Notes: generated by a model not told the origin, from the letters alone. A stretch of 64,000 nucleotides of DNA from Prorocentrum cordatum (GCA_963575745.1 CAUYUJ010003636.1:184001-248000); one strand, 5' to 3'; numbered from the stretch's first letter, positions 53,017 to 61,941 are shown. Numbers and translations are program-made.

Positions 53017-55070
53017 CTCCTTCCAAGGAGTTCAGAATGGCAATGTGCCTGGCAGATTTCTCGCCTGGCACTGCTTTGGATGGATCCTTGAGGAGCAATC
53101 GAAAAAAACGAATCGGGCTCAGATGATGTGAAAGGCTTGGCCCCCTTGTCAAAAAGGGCCTCCAGCGAGAGCAGAGCTAGCAAGTAATGTTTCCTACCAA
53201 CATGCATGCTACGAGAATCGTATGTCACAGCTCCGTCGTACTTCTCATACGCAACAACTTGGGCACGCGATGACCACCCAAGTGCCTCGAGATGGTCCAA
53301 CAGAGACAGCGTGGGCCATTGCACTCTGGAGCCAGTAGGCGCTGCAACCCGAGGCTCACACAAATCCGAGCAGCCTTCAATATCGCTTGGCACTGCCTGC
53401 CATTCCTTCAAATTCTGTCTACACTCAAACGACGCATCCATGAATTCAAAGAAATCGAACGGCCCTGGATCCTGGACAGGATAAGCGTGCACAACATCGG
53501 ACCCCAATGGATTACCAACCCATCGCTCCAAACATTGCACATGTATAACGAAGGAGTCCGTGTCGCTGGCTTGCGTGCTTACAGTATGCACAAGTTTTGC
53601 GCGGACCTTCAAGCTCAACACCTGCATGTACACGCATGGAGGCTCGTCAACTTCATCGTCACCATGGCATTGGAACGAATAGTAGCCGTACTGCACAAGC
53701 AATTTGGACAGACATTCTGCAAGCAAGCTCGCCTCTCCGACAGCAAATCCTTCGACGTGCTTTTTCTTGGGACCCCGCCGTGGCGCACCACCGCCACCGC
53801 CACCGCTACCTCCTCCTCCTCCTCCATCGTGTGGCTCATCATCCCCTGGGCCACCTGACTCATCATGTTCTGCGTCGCTCAGCACGCCGTCAACATGTCC
53901 ACCTGCGCTCGGCCCTGTACCGGCGTCGCCACCGCCTCCAGAGCCAGGCGCGCTTGCGGGGGCTGCCATGCCATATCGCATGCAGCTCAAGTGCGTTGCC
54001 GTGTATGTTCTGGCAATAGCTCGAGATCGTTTCAGGCGAGATGGCGCCATGAGCGTAGAAGATGCCCTTGGCGGTTGCAGCATTGACTTAGCGTTGGCCC
54101 AGTTCGTGTCGAGATTTACGTCTATAGCGCTACAGAAACCACGGATGTCCTCAAGATTATGGTCGAGCCTGATGGAACTGGCGATCCAAGGAAAGGTGCC
54201 CCGCCGAGCTCGCAAGTGGCGGTGCCTAGCCACGGCGTGGGGACCCTCGGCAACATTGTCATCCAAAGGTGCAAATCGAATGGAATCGATTTCTGCCTCC
54301 AGCTGAGGGCTGATGTTTTCCCCCCTCTCGTTGATGTCATGTACAGCAGCACGCAATGGCGACCCTGGTCTCATGATGGCCAGAGTCACGGAACCATGGC
54401 AACATTGCGGATGTGCATTGAACAAGTCAATGCATCTTGATGCCATGCCAGGCGCATGCAACCTCCCGAAGATGCAAGGTAGATCGTTCAAGAATTTGAG
54501 CTTCAAGGACCCGAGAGCGAACGTGCTCCTCGCCAAGCCCTGGGCTTGGCGCAACAGTTGCTGGTCGGGGCCGAACCTGCCCTCCATCCAAGCATAGGCC
54601 TCGTTCAGCCCAGCCCTCAACTTAGACATGCCGTACTCGAAAGCAATGCCCAGCACGCAACCAGATCGAGTGCAATTGATGGCCTCACCAGAATCCCACA
54701 GATGACGATGGCAGGGGCAATACCCTGCAAAACGCATTAGATCATTGAGCCACGAATTGAACCACATCATGACTCGGAATTGGAAGGGGAACGATTGACA
54801 ACTCATGGCCCCAAGAACTATATCCACACGGGTTTTGTCACGAATATCCCCAAATGCAGCTCTGGTGATGCGGCCCCTGGACGACCACATGAAACCGTCC
54901 AAGCAGGTCAGCGCGTGATAAAGTTTCTGCCACCTCCACTCCGCAAAACTAGGCACATTCGACACCGATCCCACAAGAGCAGCTAGACCATGCAGCCCTT
55001 GTGCTCTCCAGTGCGTCTCTAAAGTGCGCCGTGCACCCTGGGGCGCATATTCGTTCACATGCGCGCGCAC
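53004..55070 (-). CDS. Large unrecognised protein, second ORF (688 codons, U3)
   Basis: The longest intact copy. Order: HVNEYAPQGAR, EWRWQKLYHALTCLDGF, a Cys/His cluster CPCHRHLWDSGEAINC followed by SGC, GLNEAYAWMEGRFGPDQQLL, DLFNAHPQCCHGSVTLAIMR, a Gly/Asp linker, a basic PRRGPKKKHVEGF, QYGYYSFQCHGDDEVDEPPC, SFVIHVQCLERWVGNPL, MHVGRKHYLLALLSLEALFD. The first codon of the ORF is GTG right after CTAG, so this is probably the start of an exon, not of translation. The corresponding frames in U1 and U2 are broken. Possibly one protein with 55535-57196. No known domain is recognised; the Cys/His groups hint at metal binding. Confidence 0.6.
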   Translation of the reverse strand: MRAHVNEYAPQGARRTLETHWRAQGLHGLAALVGSVSNVPSFAEWRWQKLYHALTCLDGFMWSSRGRITRAAFGDIRDKTRVDIVLGAMSCQSFPFQFRVMMWFNSWLNDLMRFAGYCPCHRHLWDSGEAINCTRSGCVLGIAFEYGMSKLRAGLNEAYAWMEGRFGPDQQLLRQAQGLARSTFALGSLKLKFLNDLPCIFGRLHAPGMASRCIDLFNAHPQCCHGSVTLAIMRPGSPLRAAVHDINERGENISPQLEAEIDSIRFAPLDDNVAEGPHAVARHRHLRARRGTFPWIASSIRLDHNLEDIRGFCSAIDVNLDTNWANAKSMLQPPRASSTLMAPSRLKRSRAIARTYTATHLSCMRYGMAAPASAPGSGGGGDAGTGPSAGGHVDGVLSDAEHDESGGPGDDEPHDGGGGGGSGGGGGGAPRRGPKKKHVEGFAVGEASLLAECLSKLLVQYGYYSFQCHGDDEVDEPPCVYMQVLSLKVRAKLVHTVSTQASDTDSFVIHVQCLERWVGNPLGSDVVHAYPVQDPGPFDFFEFMDASFECRQNLKEWQAVPSDIEGCSDLCEPRVAAPTGSRVQWPTLSLLDHLEALGWSSRAQVVAYEKYDGAVTYDSRSMHVGRKHYLLALLSLEALFDKGAKPFTSSEPDSFFSIAPQGSIQSSARREICQAHCHSELLGRRWRA

Positions 55071-55379
55071 CTAGTTTTATATGTCCCACCTCCTACTCCG
55101 ACTTCGTACTCCTACTTCCTACCTCCTGCCTCCAACCTCATCCCACCTCCTACCTCCTGCTTCCTACTCCCCCCTCCCGCCTCCCACTGGCCTCGGAGAT
55201 CCTTCGTCCTACCAGCTTCGAGGTGCATGCCAATTGCAGTCTGCATCATATGCCGCTCCTACCTCCCACGCCGCGCGTCTCACCTCGTCTGTTATGTTCC
55301 CCTCCTGTCTCGTACCTCCTGCCTTCGGCCTTTCACCGTTTACCTCTGAGACTTCTGCCAATCTCTTGACTCTCTCTCT

Positions 55380-55471
<92 letters not shown>

Positions 55472-55690
55472 CCAACCTCCCCCTCCTCCTTCCGCGCGCC
55501 ATCTTCCGAGCTCCCACCTCTTATTTCGTGCACCCTACCTCCTATCCCCCGCCTGCCACCGCAAATGGATCCCAGGGTTCCCAACGTTTTCAAGGGGCGG
55601 CGGACGGCAGGAGGTAGGCGGAGGGAGGAGGAGGGACGTAAGAGGTAGGATGGAGCCGCTGGCAATTGGGGGGCGGCGTGGATTCGTACG
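55071..55690 (-). other. Intron-like spacer with poly(T)/poly(A) (U3)
   Basis: Between the two conserved ORFs the minus strand is purine-rich, with GGAGGTAGGA-type repeats and an 89-base A run (plus-strand T, 55383-55471). The minus-strand sequence ends CTAG|GTGCGC before the second ORF, an AG|G acceptor of the kind reported for dinoflagellate introns. I cannot fix the donor. The frame differs on either side. Confidence 0.45.
55383..55471. repeat. Homopolymer T89, U3 only
   Basis: Eighty-nine consecutive T preceded by CTCTCTCTCTC. U2 has TTGACTCGTTCTTTC at the same place; U1 is lost in the gap exactly here. Confidence 0.85.
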
Positions 55691-57196
55691 AATACAAACC
55701 TCATCTCTGAAGAGCGACGCCAGCGCCTTGATCCTCGCGCGAAGGCGTGGGAACCACACAAGGGCACTACAGCCGCACCTGATAATATTATCCACCTTGT
55801 GCCTCCAGCCAGGAATAACAATGGCGCGCGGCAGCGGCAGCTGTCGCCTGGCAAGCGCAAACTTGGCGCCAAGACACTGATAAAAATCAGGGAGACAGTC
55901 GTTCATTTTGGCGACCATGTGTTCTGTCCCCATATCGGAGTCCACGCCGCGCACGCGATCGAGAACTTTGCGCGTGACAGTTGCATTGCCGCCAAACACC
56001 AAGTGAATCTGCCACAATAGCGCAGCAGTCTTGGCAAGTGCCGAAAGCTGAGTTCTCATCAGAAGAACTGGGGCAAACATCCTGGAAAGAAGCTCTCGGC
56101 CTGCAACGCGGACGCGGTGCGAGGCAGCTTGCATCTCCCAGCCTCTGCCTTGCGGACTGGAATCAACATACAGGTAGATGACAACCTCATTCCAATTCAT
56201 TGTGAGGAATAATTGTCTGGTCAGGCGCATGGCAGCCCAGTCTGCTCTGACCCTGGCCGTGCGCATGGTCTTGTACATGATCAATCTCAAGCTGCGCTTT
56301 AATTCGGTACGATCGAACCGTCCACTCTCTGAGAACAGCCTGCTCCAAGCGATCGCGCCTTTAGCGGCGTGCCTGAGCGATCTCAAAGTGCAACTGGCAT
56401 CCAGCCACGCCAAGACCAGAGAAGCATTTACAGAGTGGCGCCGTGCTCCTGGCGCGACGCCTGCCTCAAGGGCTGGCGGGGCAGGCGTGCGCCCCGCATG
56501 CCCTCGTCGGAACACTTTCGAGATAGAAGGCCGCGGCCCGAACCTCAAGGTTTGTTTCATTCGCTTCGTCACCACATCGCAGCAAAACAACACTTGCATC
56601 ATTCCCATCAGGCTCACAGCGAACGATGGACATAGAACAACGGGCCCGCACATGGTGATGTCCCCATGCGCAACACGGATTTGCTCAACGTGTTCATCCC
56701 AGCTTCCGCGCACAGCATCTCCCTCCAAAGATCTGCACATGCATATCTGCCCTTGCAGTGCGTCAAGGGCAACATTCAGGTTCACTGCATCGGGGTCGCA
56801 AGCGCGAGCCCCAAGCAACTCGATGCACGTTGCAGCTCTGTGCACCAGAACACCGCGACAAGCTTTACCTCGCAGTGCCGCCAACGACCTTCGCACAATG
56901 AGCTGATCGAGCTCACCAGGGAAGCGCCCAGAATCCCGCAGGGGGGCCAGCTCCCAGTGGCCCAGGACAGCGCCGAACAGCCAACGCTGTCCGTCTTCAA
57001 AGCGGACGCCCTCGGCCCCCGAATACTCGCTGGCGAACGGGCCGCCGCGCACGCCGAAGGCGAACCAGAGCCCGTCGGGCCCGCGAAGGATCTCTCGGCC
57101 CCGACGCCTCCGCCGGCCCGCCGCTGCAGCCACGCCGTCGCCGCCGACGGCCGCGCCCTCCGCAGGGGCCTCGTCGCCGACGACATCGCCGTCCAT
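55535..57196 (-). CDS. Large unrecognised protein, first ORF with DSSPQ motif
   Basis: 553 codons from an ATG (57196) with MDGDVVGDEAPAEG. Good coding-like composition until about LASLFRDEVCIRTNP (near 55690); the last ~50 codons (LLLPPPTSCRPPP) are intron-like read-through. Visible features: CPSFAVSLMGMMQVLFCCDV (hydrophobic, two Cys), then VVIYLYVDSSPQGRGWEM, then RGVDSDMGTEHMVAKMNDCL, then PGWRHKVDNIIRCGC. A strand ending in Asp (VDSS), a second strand ending in Asp (VDSD) and a later basic segment resemble an RNase H-like fold, as in transposases and RNase H, but this is an inference. No name can be given. It spans the right edge of the 19-kb array: the part upstream of about 56165 is single copy here. 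Confidence 0.6.
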   Translation of the reverse strand: MDGDVVGDEAPAEGAAVGGDGVAAAAGRRRRRGREILRGPDGLWFAFGVRGGPFASEYSGAEGVRFEDGQRWLFGAVLGHWELAPLRDSGRFPGELDQLIVRRSLAALRGKACRGVLVHRAATCIELLGARACDPDAVNLNVALDALQGQICMCRSLEGDAVRGSWDEHVEQIRVAHGDITMCGPVVLCPSFAVSLMGMMQVLFCCDVVTKRMKQTLRFGPRPSISKVFRRGHAGRTPAPPALEAGVAPGARRHSVNASLVLAWLDASCTLRSLRHAAKGAIAWSRLFSESGRFDRTELKRSLRLIMYKTMRTARVRADWAAMRLTRQLFLTMNWNEVVIYLYVDSSPQGRGWEMQAASHRVRVAGRELLSRMFAPVLLMRTQLSALAKTAALLWQIHLVFGGNATVTRKVLDRVRGVDSDMGTEHMVAKMNDCLPDFYQCLGAKFALARRQLPLPRAIVIPGWRHKVDNIIRCGCSALVWFPRLRARIKALASLFRDEVCIRTNPRRPPIASGSILPLTSLLLPPPTSCRPPPLENVGNPGIHLRWQAGDRR

Positions 57197-57203
57197 TGTT
57201 GCG

Positions 57204-57947
57204 ACGCACGCTGAGGAAACACAATTGTGCGAAGCCCGTTTGGGTCAAAACGAGTTTGCGCAGAAATGGTCACGGAGGAGGAAGGAGGAGGAGAAGGAGG
57301 AGGCGCGCCCCAAACAGTGAGTGACGCAAGCGGGCATTGTTCGGGGGGAGTTGTGGAAGAACGGGGCGCTGACCCCTTCCCGCGGGCCCGTGCCCCAAGA
57401 AACGTCAGGACCCCAACGATGGATTCGGCATCTCACTTGAGACATCCGCGCGCCATGCCACCCGTCATGTCGGGCATTGTCTCAGCTTCGCATATGGTTG
57501 GCTGCAACGCTTGCAAATAGAAGGACAACCGCTTGAGACATCCTGACATTGTGACGAGCCGCTCCGACGGAGCCCTCTACGCGTTGACTCGGCCACACGA
57601 CCTGCAAGCGCAAATGATAAATTCACGCCGACCAGCCCCGATGGGGCGTGGTCATGTGGCTTGTAAGCAGGGACATGCAAACCTGGCGTGACCAACTCGC
57701 GATTATGCGGGAACCCATTGTTGGATTTGATTGCGTGTTGCTTTTATTTGTTGGGGGGCGAACGGGGGGCGGACTTCCGCGTCGTTTACCATCGACGGTG
57801 AGTTGTTGTGCTTTTTCGTGTTCGCATTGTTCATCGTTGTGTGGCTGTTGTTTGAGATGCGTATTAGTAAGTTTTAAATCTCGTCGTTGCTCTTAGCGCG
57901 CAGTGCTAAAATCCTAAGGGATCTTTTTCCTTTTTATGCGACCCCCC
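57204..57947. other. No gene seen
   Basis: Upstream flank of the DSSPQ gene. It contains a GGAGGAAGG tract (57272-57306) and T-rich stretches near 57730-57760 and 57925-57937. No relict leader was found between 57196 and 57950. No coding sequence is supported. Confidence 0.4.
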
Positions 57948-58022
57948 CGTCGGTTCACATAACCCCATACCATTGACGGGAAAGCGCCCTTAACCCTTGG
58001 AGAATGTCTAGCCACCGGGGCC
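57948..58022 (+). repeat. Second copy of the retroelement leader motif, inverted relative to 9845
   Basis: The plus strand reads GGTTCACATAACCCCATACC, then ATTGACGGGAAAGCGCCCTT, then AACCC, then GGAGAATGTCTAGCCA. The minus strand at 9870-9815 reads CCATTGACGGGAAAGTACCC, AACC, GGAGAGTGCCTAGCCA. Similarity stops a few bases later. No gag follows on the plus strand. Confidence 0.6.
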
Positions 58023-58035
58023 CCACCTGTTCTCG

Positions 58036-58465
58036 TCAGGGCCCGGTTGTCCACTCTTCCATGGGTCGCAGCCGTCGCTCCAGGGATCTGGACCCCATCG
58101 AGCTCTCCTGCCGGCCGCTCCTGATGCCGCCGTATTTGTCGCCCGCGCCGGCTGCGTTGCTGCCGAGCCCTGGGCTGAGGTTCTTCACGGCGTCCTTCAC
58201 CGCCTGCTGGATCAGCTGCTTCAGCTGCTCCGTGACCTGTGGGCTCGAGCTCGCAGCGCCTCCGATGGGTGGCGGGGGCGCTGTCCCCTCCCCAGTCCCC
58301 TCTGACTGGGCTGAGCGCCCTCCGCCGATGACGGCGCACGTCTCGTTCTTGTCGTCTCCTGGGCCGGTGTCGCCCGGCCCTGGCATCAACGCCTGCCGTG
58401 GATCCGCGCTCTGTCCAGCCCGGTGAGAGCAGCGCCCGCGCAGCCGCCCGAGCTGCCCCAGGCAC
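58036..58465 (-). pseudogene. Retroposed gene fragment with helical segment
   Basis: About 115 residues look coding: MPGPGDTGPGDDKNETCAVI, then a Pro/Gly region, then a helical segment VTEQLKQLIQQAVKDAVKNL, then LGSNAAGAGDKYGGIRSGRQ and RSLERRLRPMEEWTTGP. A relict spliced leader lies about 150 bp upstream on the same strand (58567-58588). It may be a gag-like or unrelated cDNA; the family is unknown. It ends at the inverted leader motif. Confidence 0.4.
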
Positions 58466-58566
58466 TGCCGCTGATCAGCGGTACCTGGAGGCGCCCATGC
58501 ACGCCGCGCCGAACACTGCTCCGCTACCAGCTGCGGCAGCAGCAGGATGAACGGATGCAGTTTGGC

Positions 58567-58588
58567 CTTGAGCCAGAAAGCGGCAACC
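58567..58588 (-). other. Relict DinoSL (degenerate)
   Basis: The minus strand reads GTTGCCGCTTT-CT-GGCTCAAG, homologous to 495-516 including the 2-nt insertion, with one more mismatch. About 130 bp of flank is also shared with 463-645. Confidence 0.5.
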
Positions 58589-58676
58589 GCAGCACATCCT
58601 TCCCTGAGCTGGCCGGGAAAGAACATCACGCTAAACCTATAACGATAAAACAAGAGAGTCTCCACAACAATCGACG

Positions 58677-58727
58677 CAGACGCCGCCGCCGTCGTCGCCC
58701 CCGCCGTCGTCGCCGCGACGCCCACGC
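58677..58727. repeat. CCG/CGT trinucleotide tract
   Basis: GACGCCGCCGCCGTCGTCGC-type triplets, similar to 388-460 and again next to a relict leader. Confidence 0.7.
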
Positions 58728-58987
58728 ATTCACGTTATTACTAGCGGCGGTTCGCGCGCGACCGCGCACGCCATTGCGCTCGCAGTTCCGTTCCTCCGAC
58801 GGGGGCCCCGACGGACATTGTTATTTTTTCCGCCCACACCTCATTTCAACAACTAGCGGGAAAAATACGCCTCCGACCATCCGGCCCCAGACCCTCGCAC
58901 TGGCATCTGCTGGCATGAGAGAAGCCAGGAAGACTGACGGGGCAGAAAAGACGGCCGAGGCAGGAGAAGCGCCGCGGCGACCCCCAG

Positions 58988-59108
58988 GGGCGGATCTGGA
59001 CCATCGAGGCCGCCCGCGGCCTGGGCTACATCACTTACGAAGAGCTCACTTGCGCATCTTCCTCACGTGCCCCTCGAGCGACTGCCGGACCGTCGAAGTC
59101 TAAAAAGT
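58988..59108 (+). CDS. Possible short exon or gene fragment
   Basis: A plus-strand frame not heading any long ORF reads GRIWTIEAARGLGYITYEEL then TCASSSRAPRATAGPSKSKK and runs into a G homopolymer. The first 20 residues have ordinary, non-repetitive composition. Too short to assign. Confidence 0.2.
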
Positions 59109-59109
59109 C

Positions 59110-59127
59110 TGGGGGGGGGGGGGGGGG
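59110..59127. repeat. G-rich homopolymer run
   Basis: An almost pure G run. Pure or near-pure C runs follow at 59331-59385 and a G run at 59481-59490. Confidence 0.7.
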
Positions 59128-59295
59128 CGCCAAGAAAATCATTGCCCCCGGCGCTGTAGTGCGCATATAGCAAATACAATCGGGACGCCCTCGCGAACGC
59201 CCTGGCGCGGGCGCCCCCTTTCGGCGCCAGGCCGCGCCCGCCGCGCCCTGCGACCCTGGCGTGGATGATAGCTGCGCTCAAGAGCCACCGCATAT

Positions 59296-60156
59296 GTGCC
59301 GTCGTCGTTCTCCTTTCCATCCGGCTACGTACCCCCCCCCCCGACGCCCCCCCGACGCCGCGCCCCCCCCCCCGTCCGCCGCCCCCAGTTGTCGCGGGGC
59401 CCCCCGCAGCAGAAAAACTCGCAGAATAAATCCCCATGTGACACATGGGGTCCATCTTCGAGCCCTTCCACGACAGAAGGGGGGGGGGGGCAACAAACGC
59501 ATTGTCACTCGATTCTGGCTCGCGGGTTAGAATCGCGGACAACGGGCGGGCGTCGGCTGGTAGACGGGAAAGGCCCGCTGAAGCCGCGGGAAACAATCGA
59601 GAAACTCCAGCGCGCTACGCGTCGGAGCAGAAGAACTAAGCGGGGCCCTGGGCCCGCCCGCGCGATGGGGACGCCCAAGACAACGAACGGTCTGAGGGCA
59701 AATATGAACCGCCAAGCGGCAGCGCCCACCGGTCCCGCGACGACCCCGAATCATCTGGTCGGGTCATGGGTCCGCAACGCGCGCGCCGCGGCGTCGCCCG
59801 ACTGCAATGCTCGCATTGCCGGCTTCGTAGCTGATGGCCACAAGGACGGAGCCAGATTCTTCCCGACAGTGGGCGGCGGGCTGACGGCTACGCGCTATGC
59901 AGAACACCTGCCAGGCACGCGACTTGCCGGGCCGAAGCAGGCAAGCCACGAGGTCGTAGGGGGCGCCCACAGCCTTGACCATCCCAGCTTGTTCACGGCA
60001 GTTGGATCGGCCATTCCCCGAAGAGTAGGGATGACGATATTATCGAGGGGGGCAGAGGTCAAAGGCCAGATGGTGAGGGGGGGCTACGGTCGGCAGCTCG
60101 CTCAGCTGCGCCAGCTGGCAGGCCGTCGGAACTCGCTAGATCGAATCAGCATGTAA
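59296..60156 (+). CDS. Weak ORF, 286 codons
   Basis: The first ~100 codons are homopolymer-derived and not credible. From about 59640 the composition is more ordinary (MGTPKTTNGLRANMNRQAAA, ARIAGFVADGHKDGARFFPT, GTRLAGPKQASHEVVGGAHS, QLAQLRQLAGRRNSLDRI). No domain is recognised. It could be open by chance in GC-rich DNA. Confidence 0.25.
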   Translation: MPSSFSFPSGYVPPPPTPPRRRAPPPVRRPQLSRGPPQQKNSQNKSPCDTWGPSSSPSTTEGGGGQQTHCHSILARGLESRTTGGRRLVDGKGPLKPRETIEKLQRATRRSRRTKRGPGPARAMGTPKTTNGLRANMNRQAAAPTGPATTPNHLVGSWVRNARAAASPDCNARIAGFVADGHKDGARFFPTVGGGLTATRYAEHLPGTRLAGPKQASHEVVGGAHSLDHPSLFTAVGSAIPRRVGMTILSRGAEVKGQMVRGGYGRQLAQLRQLAGRRNSLDRISM

Positions 60157-60164
60157 GCCGTTAA

Positions 60165-60308
60165 AAGGAAAACTGCAGCGGAGAACTGGAAACGCTGCGC
60201 CGAAGAAGGTCGAGAAGACGAAGCAGCCTTTCAGGTGTATCAGCGCGAGAAGTTCATCGATATAGCCCCGATGATGGCTGAGTTTGGTGAACTGGGCTGC
60301 GGCTAGCA
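60165..60308 (+). CDS. Short frame with charged helix
   Basis: The plus-strand frame KTAAENWKRCAEEGREDEAA, FQVYQREKFIDIAPMMAEFG, ELGCG then stops (TAG). No start codon is obvious. Composition fits a helical protein and pairs with the next frame. Confidence 0.25.
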
Positions 60309-60363
60309 GGAGCAAGAAGGAGTTCGGCCTCGCCCTCGGGGTTGCGGAAATGGACTCCGAGAG

Positions 60364-60537
60364 ATGGAGACGCTGAAAGAAGCGCATCGCGAGGCGGCGA
60401 CGCTCGCGAAGCTCCTGGAGGTGCAGACGCGCGCGGCCGAGCTGACCATCAAGCAGGCCAGCAAGATGGATAACGCACGCGGAGTGCGGAAGAAAAACAA
60501 AAACACGACTGACACCGGGTGGGACGGTCAGCCATGA
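60364..60537 (+). CDS. 57-codon ORF with coiled-coil composition
   Basis: METLKEAHREAATLAKLLEV then QTRAAELTIKQASKMDNARG then VRKKNKNTTDTGWDGQP, stop TGA. Heptad-like L/A spacing and a basic tail. It may be the continuation of 60165-60308 after a frameshift or intron. Function unknown. Confidence 0.3.
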   Translation: METLKEAHREAATLAKLLEVQTRAAELTIKQASKMDNARGVRKKNKNTTDTGWDGQP

Positions 60538-61409
60538 CTGCGTAGGGCCCCCCCGGAGAGCGCGTGTCACCCCAGAAGAGTTGCAAGGCCTCCTGAAAGC
60601 GAGCGTTCGACCACGCGCTGTCCGTCGCAGGCCTGGCTTGCGCACGCGTTTGCAGATCCTCGAATTCCGATCTTCGGAGCTGGAACGCAGATCGAAGCAG
60701 GGCTGTCCGGGTGGAGGCCGCTGCCTGCTTCGGACGCTGCAGTGATGGAGTGCGCGGGGCTCGAGACTTTAGCAGGTAGATGGGCCAGCTGCAGGCTCGG
60801 TGCTCGGCGATAGCACCTGAAGCCTGCGGCGCCCGGCTGACTCAGACAGGACGGATGGCCGTTTGCCTCCGTCAACTGCCCTTTTGCGCGCGATCTTCGT
60901 CGCCCGCCGCTGTGAAACAAAAAACGGCAGCTAAGGATGAGGAGAGGCTTGCACGGTTTAGGCAATGTTGGAAAGCGATTCTTTTGATTTCCCCCCGATG
61001 GGGCCGGCTGGAACACCTGCGGTCCAGGGATCGTGAGTCGTATGGCTATTTTGTGTTTGGGTGCGTTTATGCGTCTATGTACACACACATACACGCATTG
61101 CGTGTTAGGCACGTGCGTGTCTAAGAAGAACGCAACGACTCGAATTGTATAGCACGCGTGTCTAGCCGTCCAGCCATCAAGGCCGGGTAGCAGACTCGGC
61201 GAGCCCAGGTGCGGAGATACAAAAAAAACATCCTCCTACGTCAGGGAACCTCGAAGAGATCCCAAGGTCCTCGAGGCAGGGGTAATCCTGAGTAGTGAGA
61301 AAACTCGGTGTGATGTCAGACCGCTTGGGAGCATCTGCTGCATCGTAGAGCACTTAGGTGTTCTAGTAGGTGACTGTTATTTATTAAGCGCGCTGCAAGA
61401 AGGGGACGG
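60538..61409. other. No gene seen
   Basis: ORFs here are short and without recognisable families. No repeats of note apart from ACACACATACACGC near 61080. Confidence 0.35.
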
Positions 61410-61470
61410 ATGAGGAGGGAGGAGGAGGGAGGAGGAGGAGGAGGAGGAGGAGGAGGAGGAGGAGGAGGAT
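61410..61470. repeat. (GGA)n microsatellite
   Basis: GAGGAGGGAGGAGGA followed by about 12 uninterrupted GGA units. Confidence 0.85.
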
Positions 61471-61536
61471 CATGCCTCCTGTGCCGCCCACCTCCGGCGG
61501 CCGCGAGCGGGCGGGCGGGCCTGCCCTCGCGCCCGG

Positions 61537-61941
61537 GTGCCCCGGGCCGCCGTCCCCGTCGGCCGCCCGTCGAGGCGGAGGCCTGCTCCTGCCGGGCCCC
61601 GCCGCGGGGGGCGGAGGATGTCGGAAGAGGGCCCAACAGTCTTCGAGCACCACGGGGTGTTCAAACCACCAGGTTCGAGGTGGTTCGAGCCCTACAGTTC
61701 GAGGTGGTTCGAGGGCGCCGAAGGGTGGCTAGAGTCGAGCCTGGAGTCAGAGAAACTGAACGTTCGACAGTCTGCGCGGATTTCTGGGATCTGCGCCAGG
61801 GGCGGCGCCGGAGGCACCGCCAGGGGGTCCAGTGCCGATTCAAGGAATCTGCGCGGAGCTCCGAAAGCTTGTGTTCTGCAGTTTGGGCTCCTCGATTCTG
61901 GGCCTCCTGGAGGCTCCTCGTCGCCAGTGCGGGATCCCTAA
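61537..61941 (+). CDS. Weak ORF, 134 codons
   Basis: A GC-rich ORF with an internal SRWFEPYSSRWFEGAEG duplication caused by the DNA repeat at 61671-61711. Its middle (FEHHGVFKPP) is ordinary but no family is recognised. Low support. Confidence 0.2.
   Translation: MPRAAVPVGRPSRRRPAPAGPRRGGRRMSEEGPTVFEHHGVFKPPGSRWFEPYSSRWFEGAEGWLESSLESEKLNVRQSARISGICARGGAGGTARGSSADSRNLRGAPKACVLQFGLLDSGPPGGSSSPVRDP
61671..61711. repeat. GTTCGAGGTGGTTCGAG direct repeat
   Basis: GTTCGAGGTGGTTCGAG occurs twice, separated by CCCTACA. Confidence 0.8.

Larger units (their letters stand above)
37162..56165. repeat. Tandem unit U3 (complete, about 19.0 kb)
   Basis: The only complete monomer. Left edge in gag (matches 9397), right edge at the point where U2 stops (matches about 37143). 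Internal differences from U1: a 157-bp tandem duplication at 40471-40784, a deletion of about 164 bp near 40200-40325, and T89 at 55383. Confidence 0.85.
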
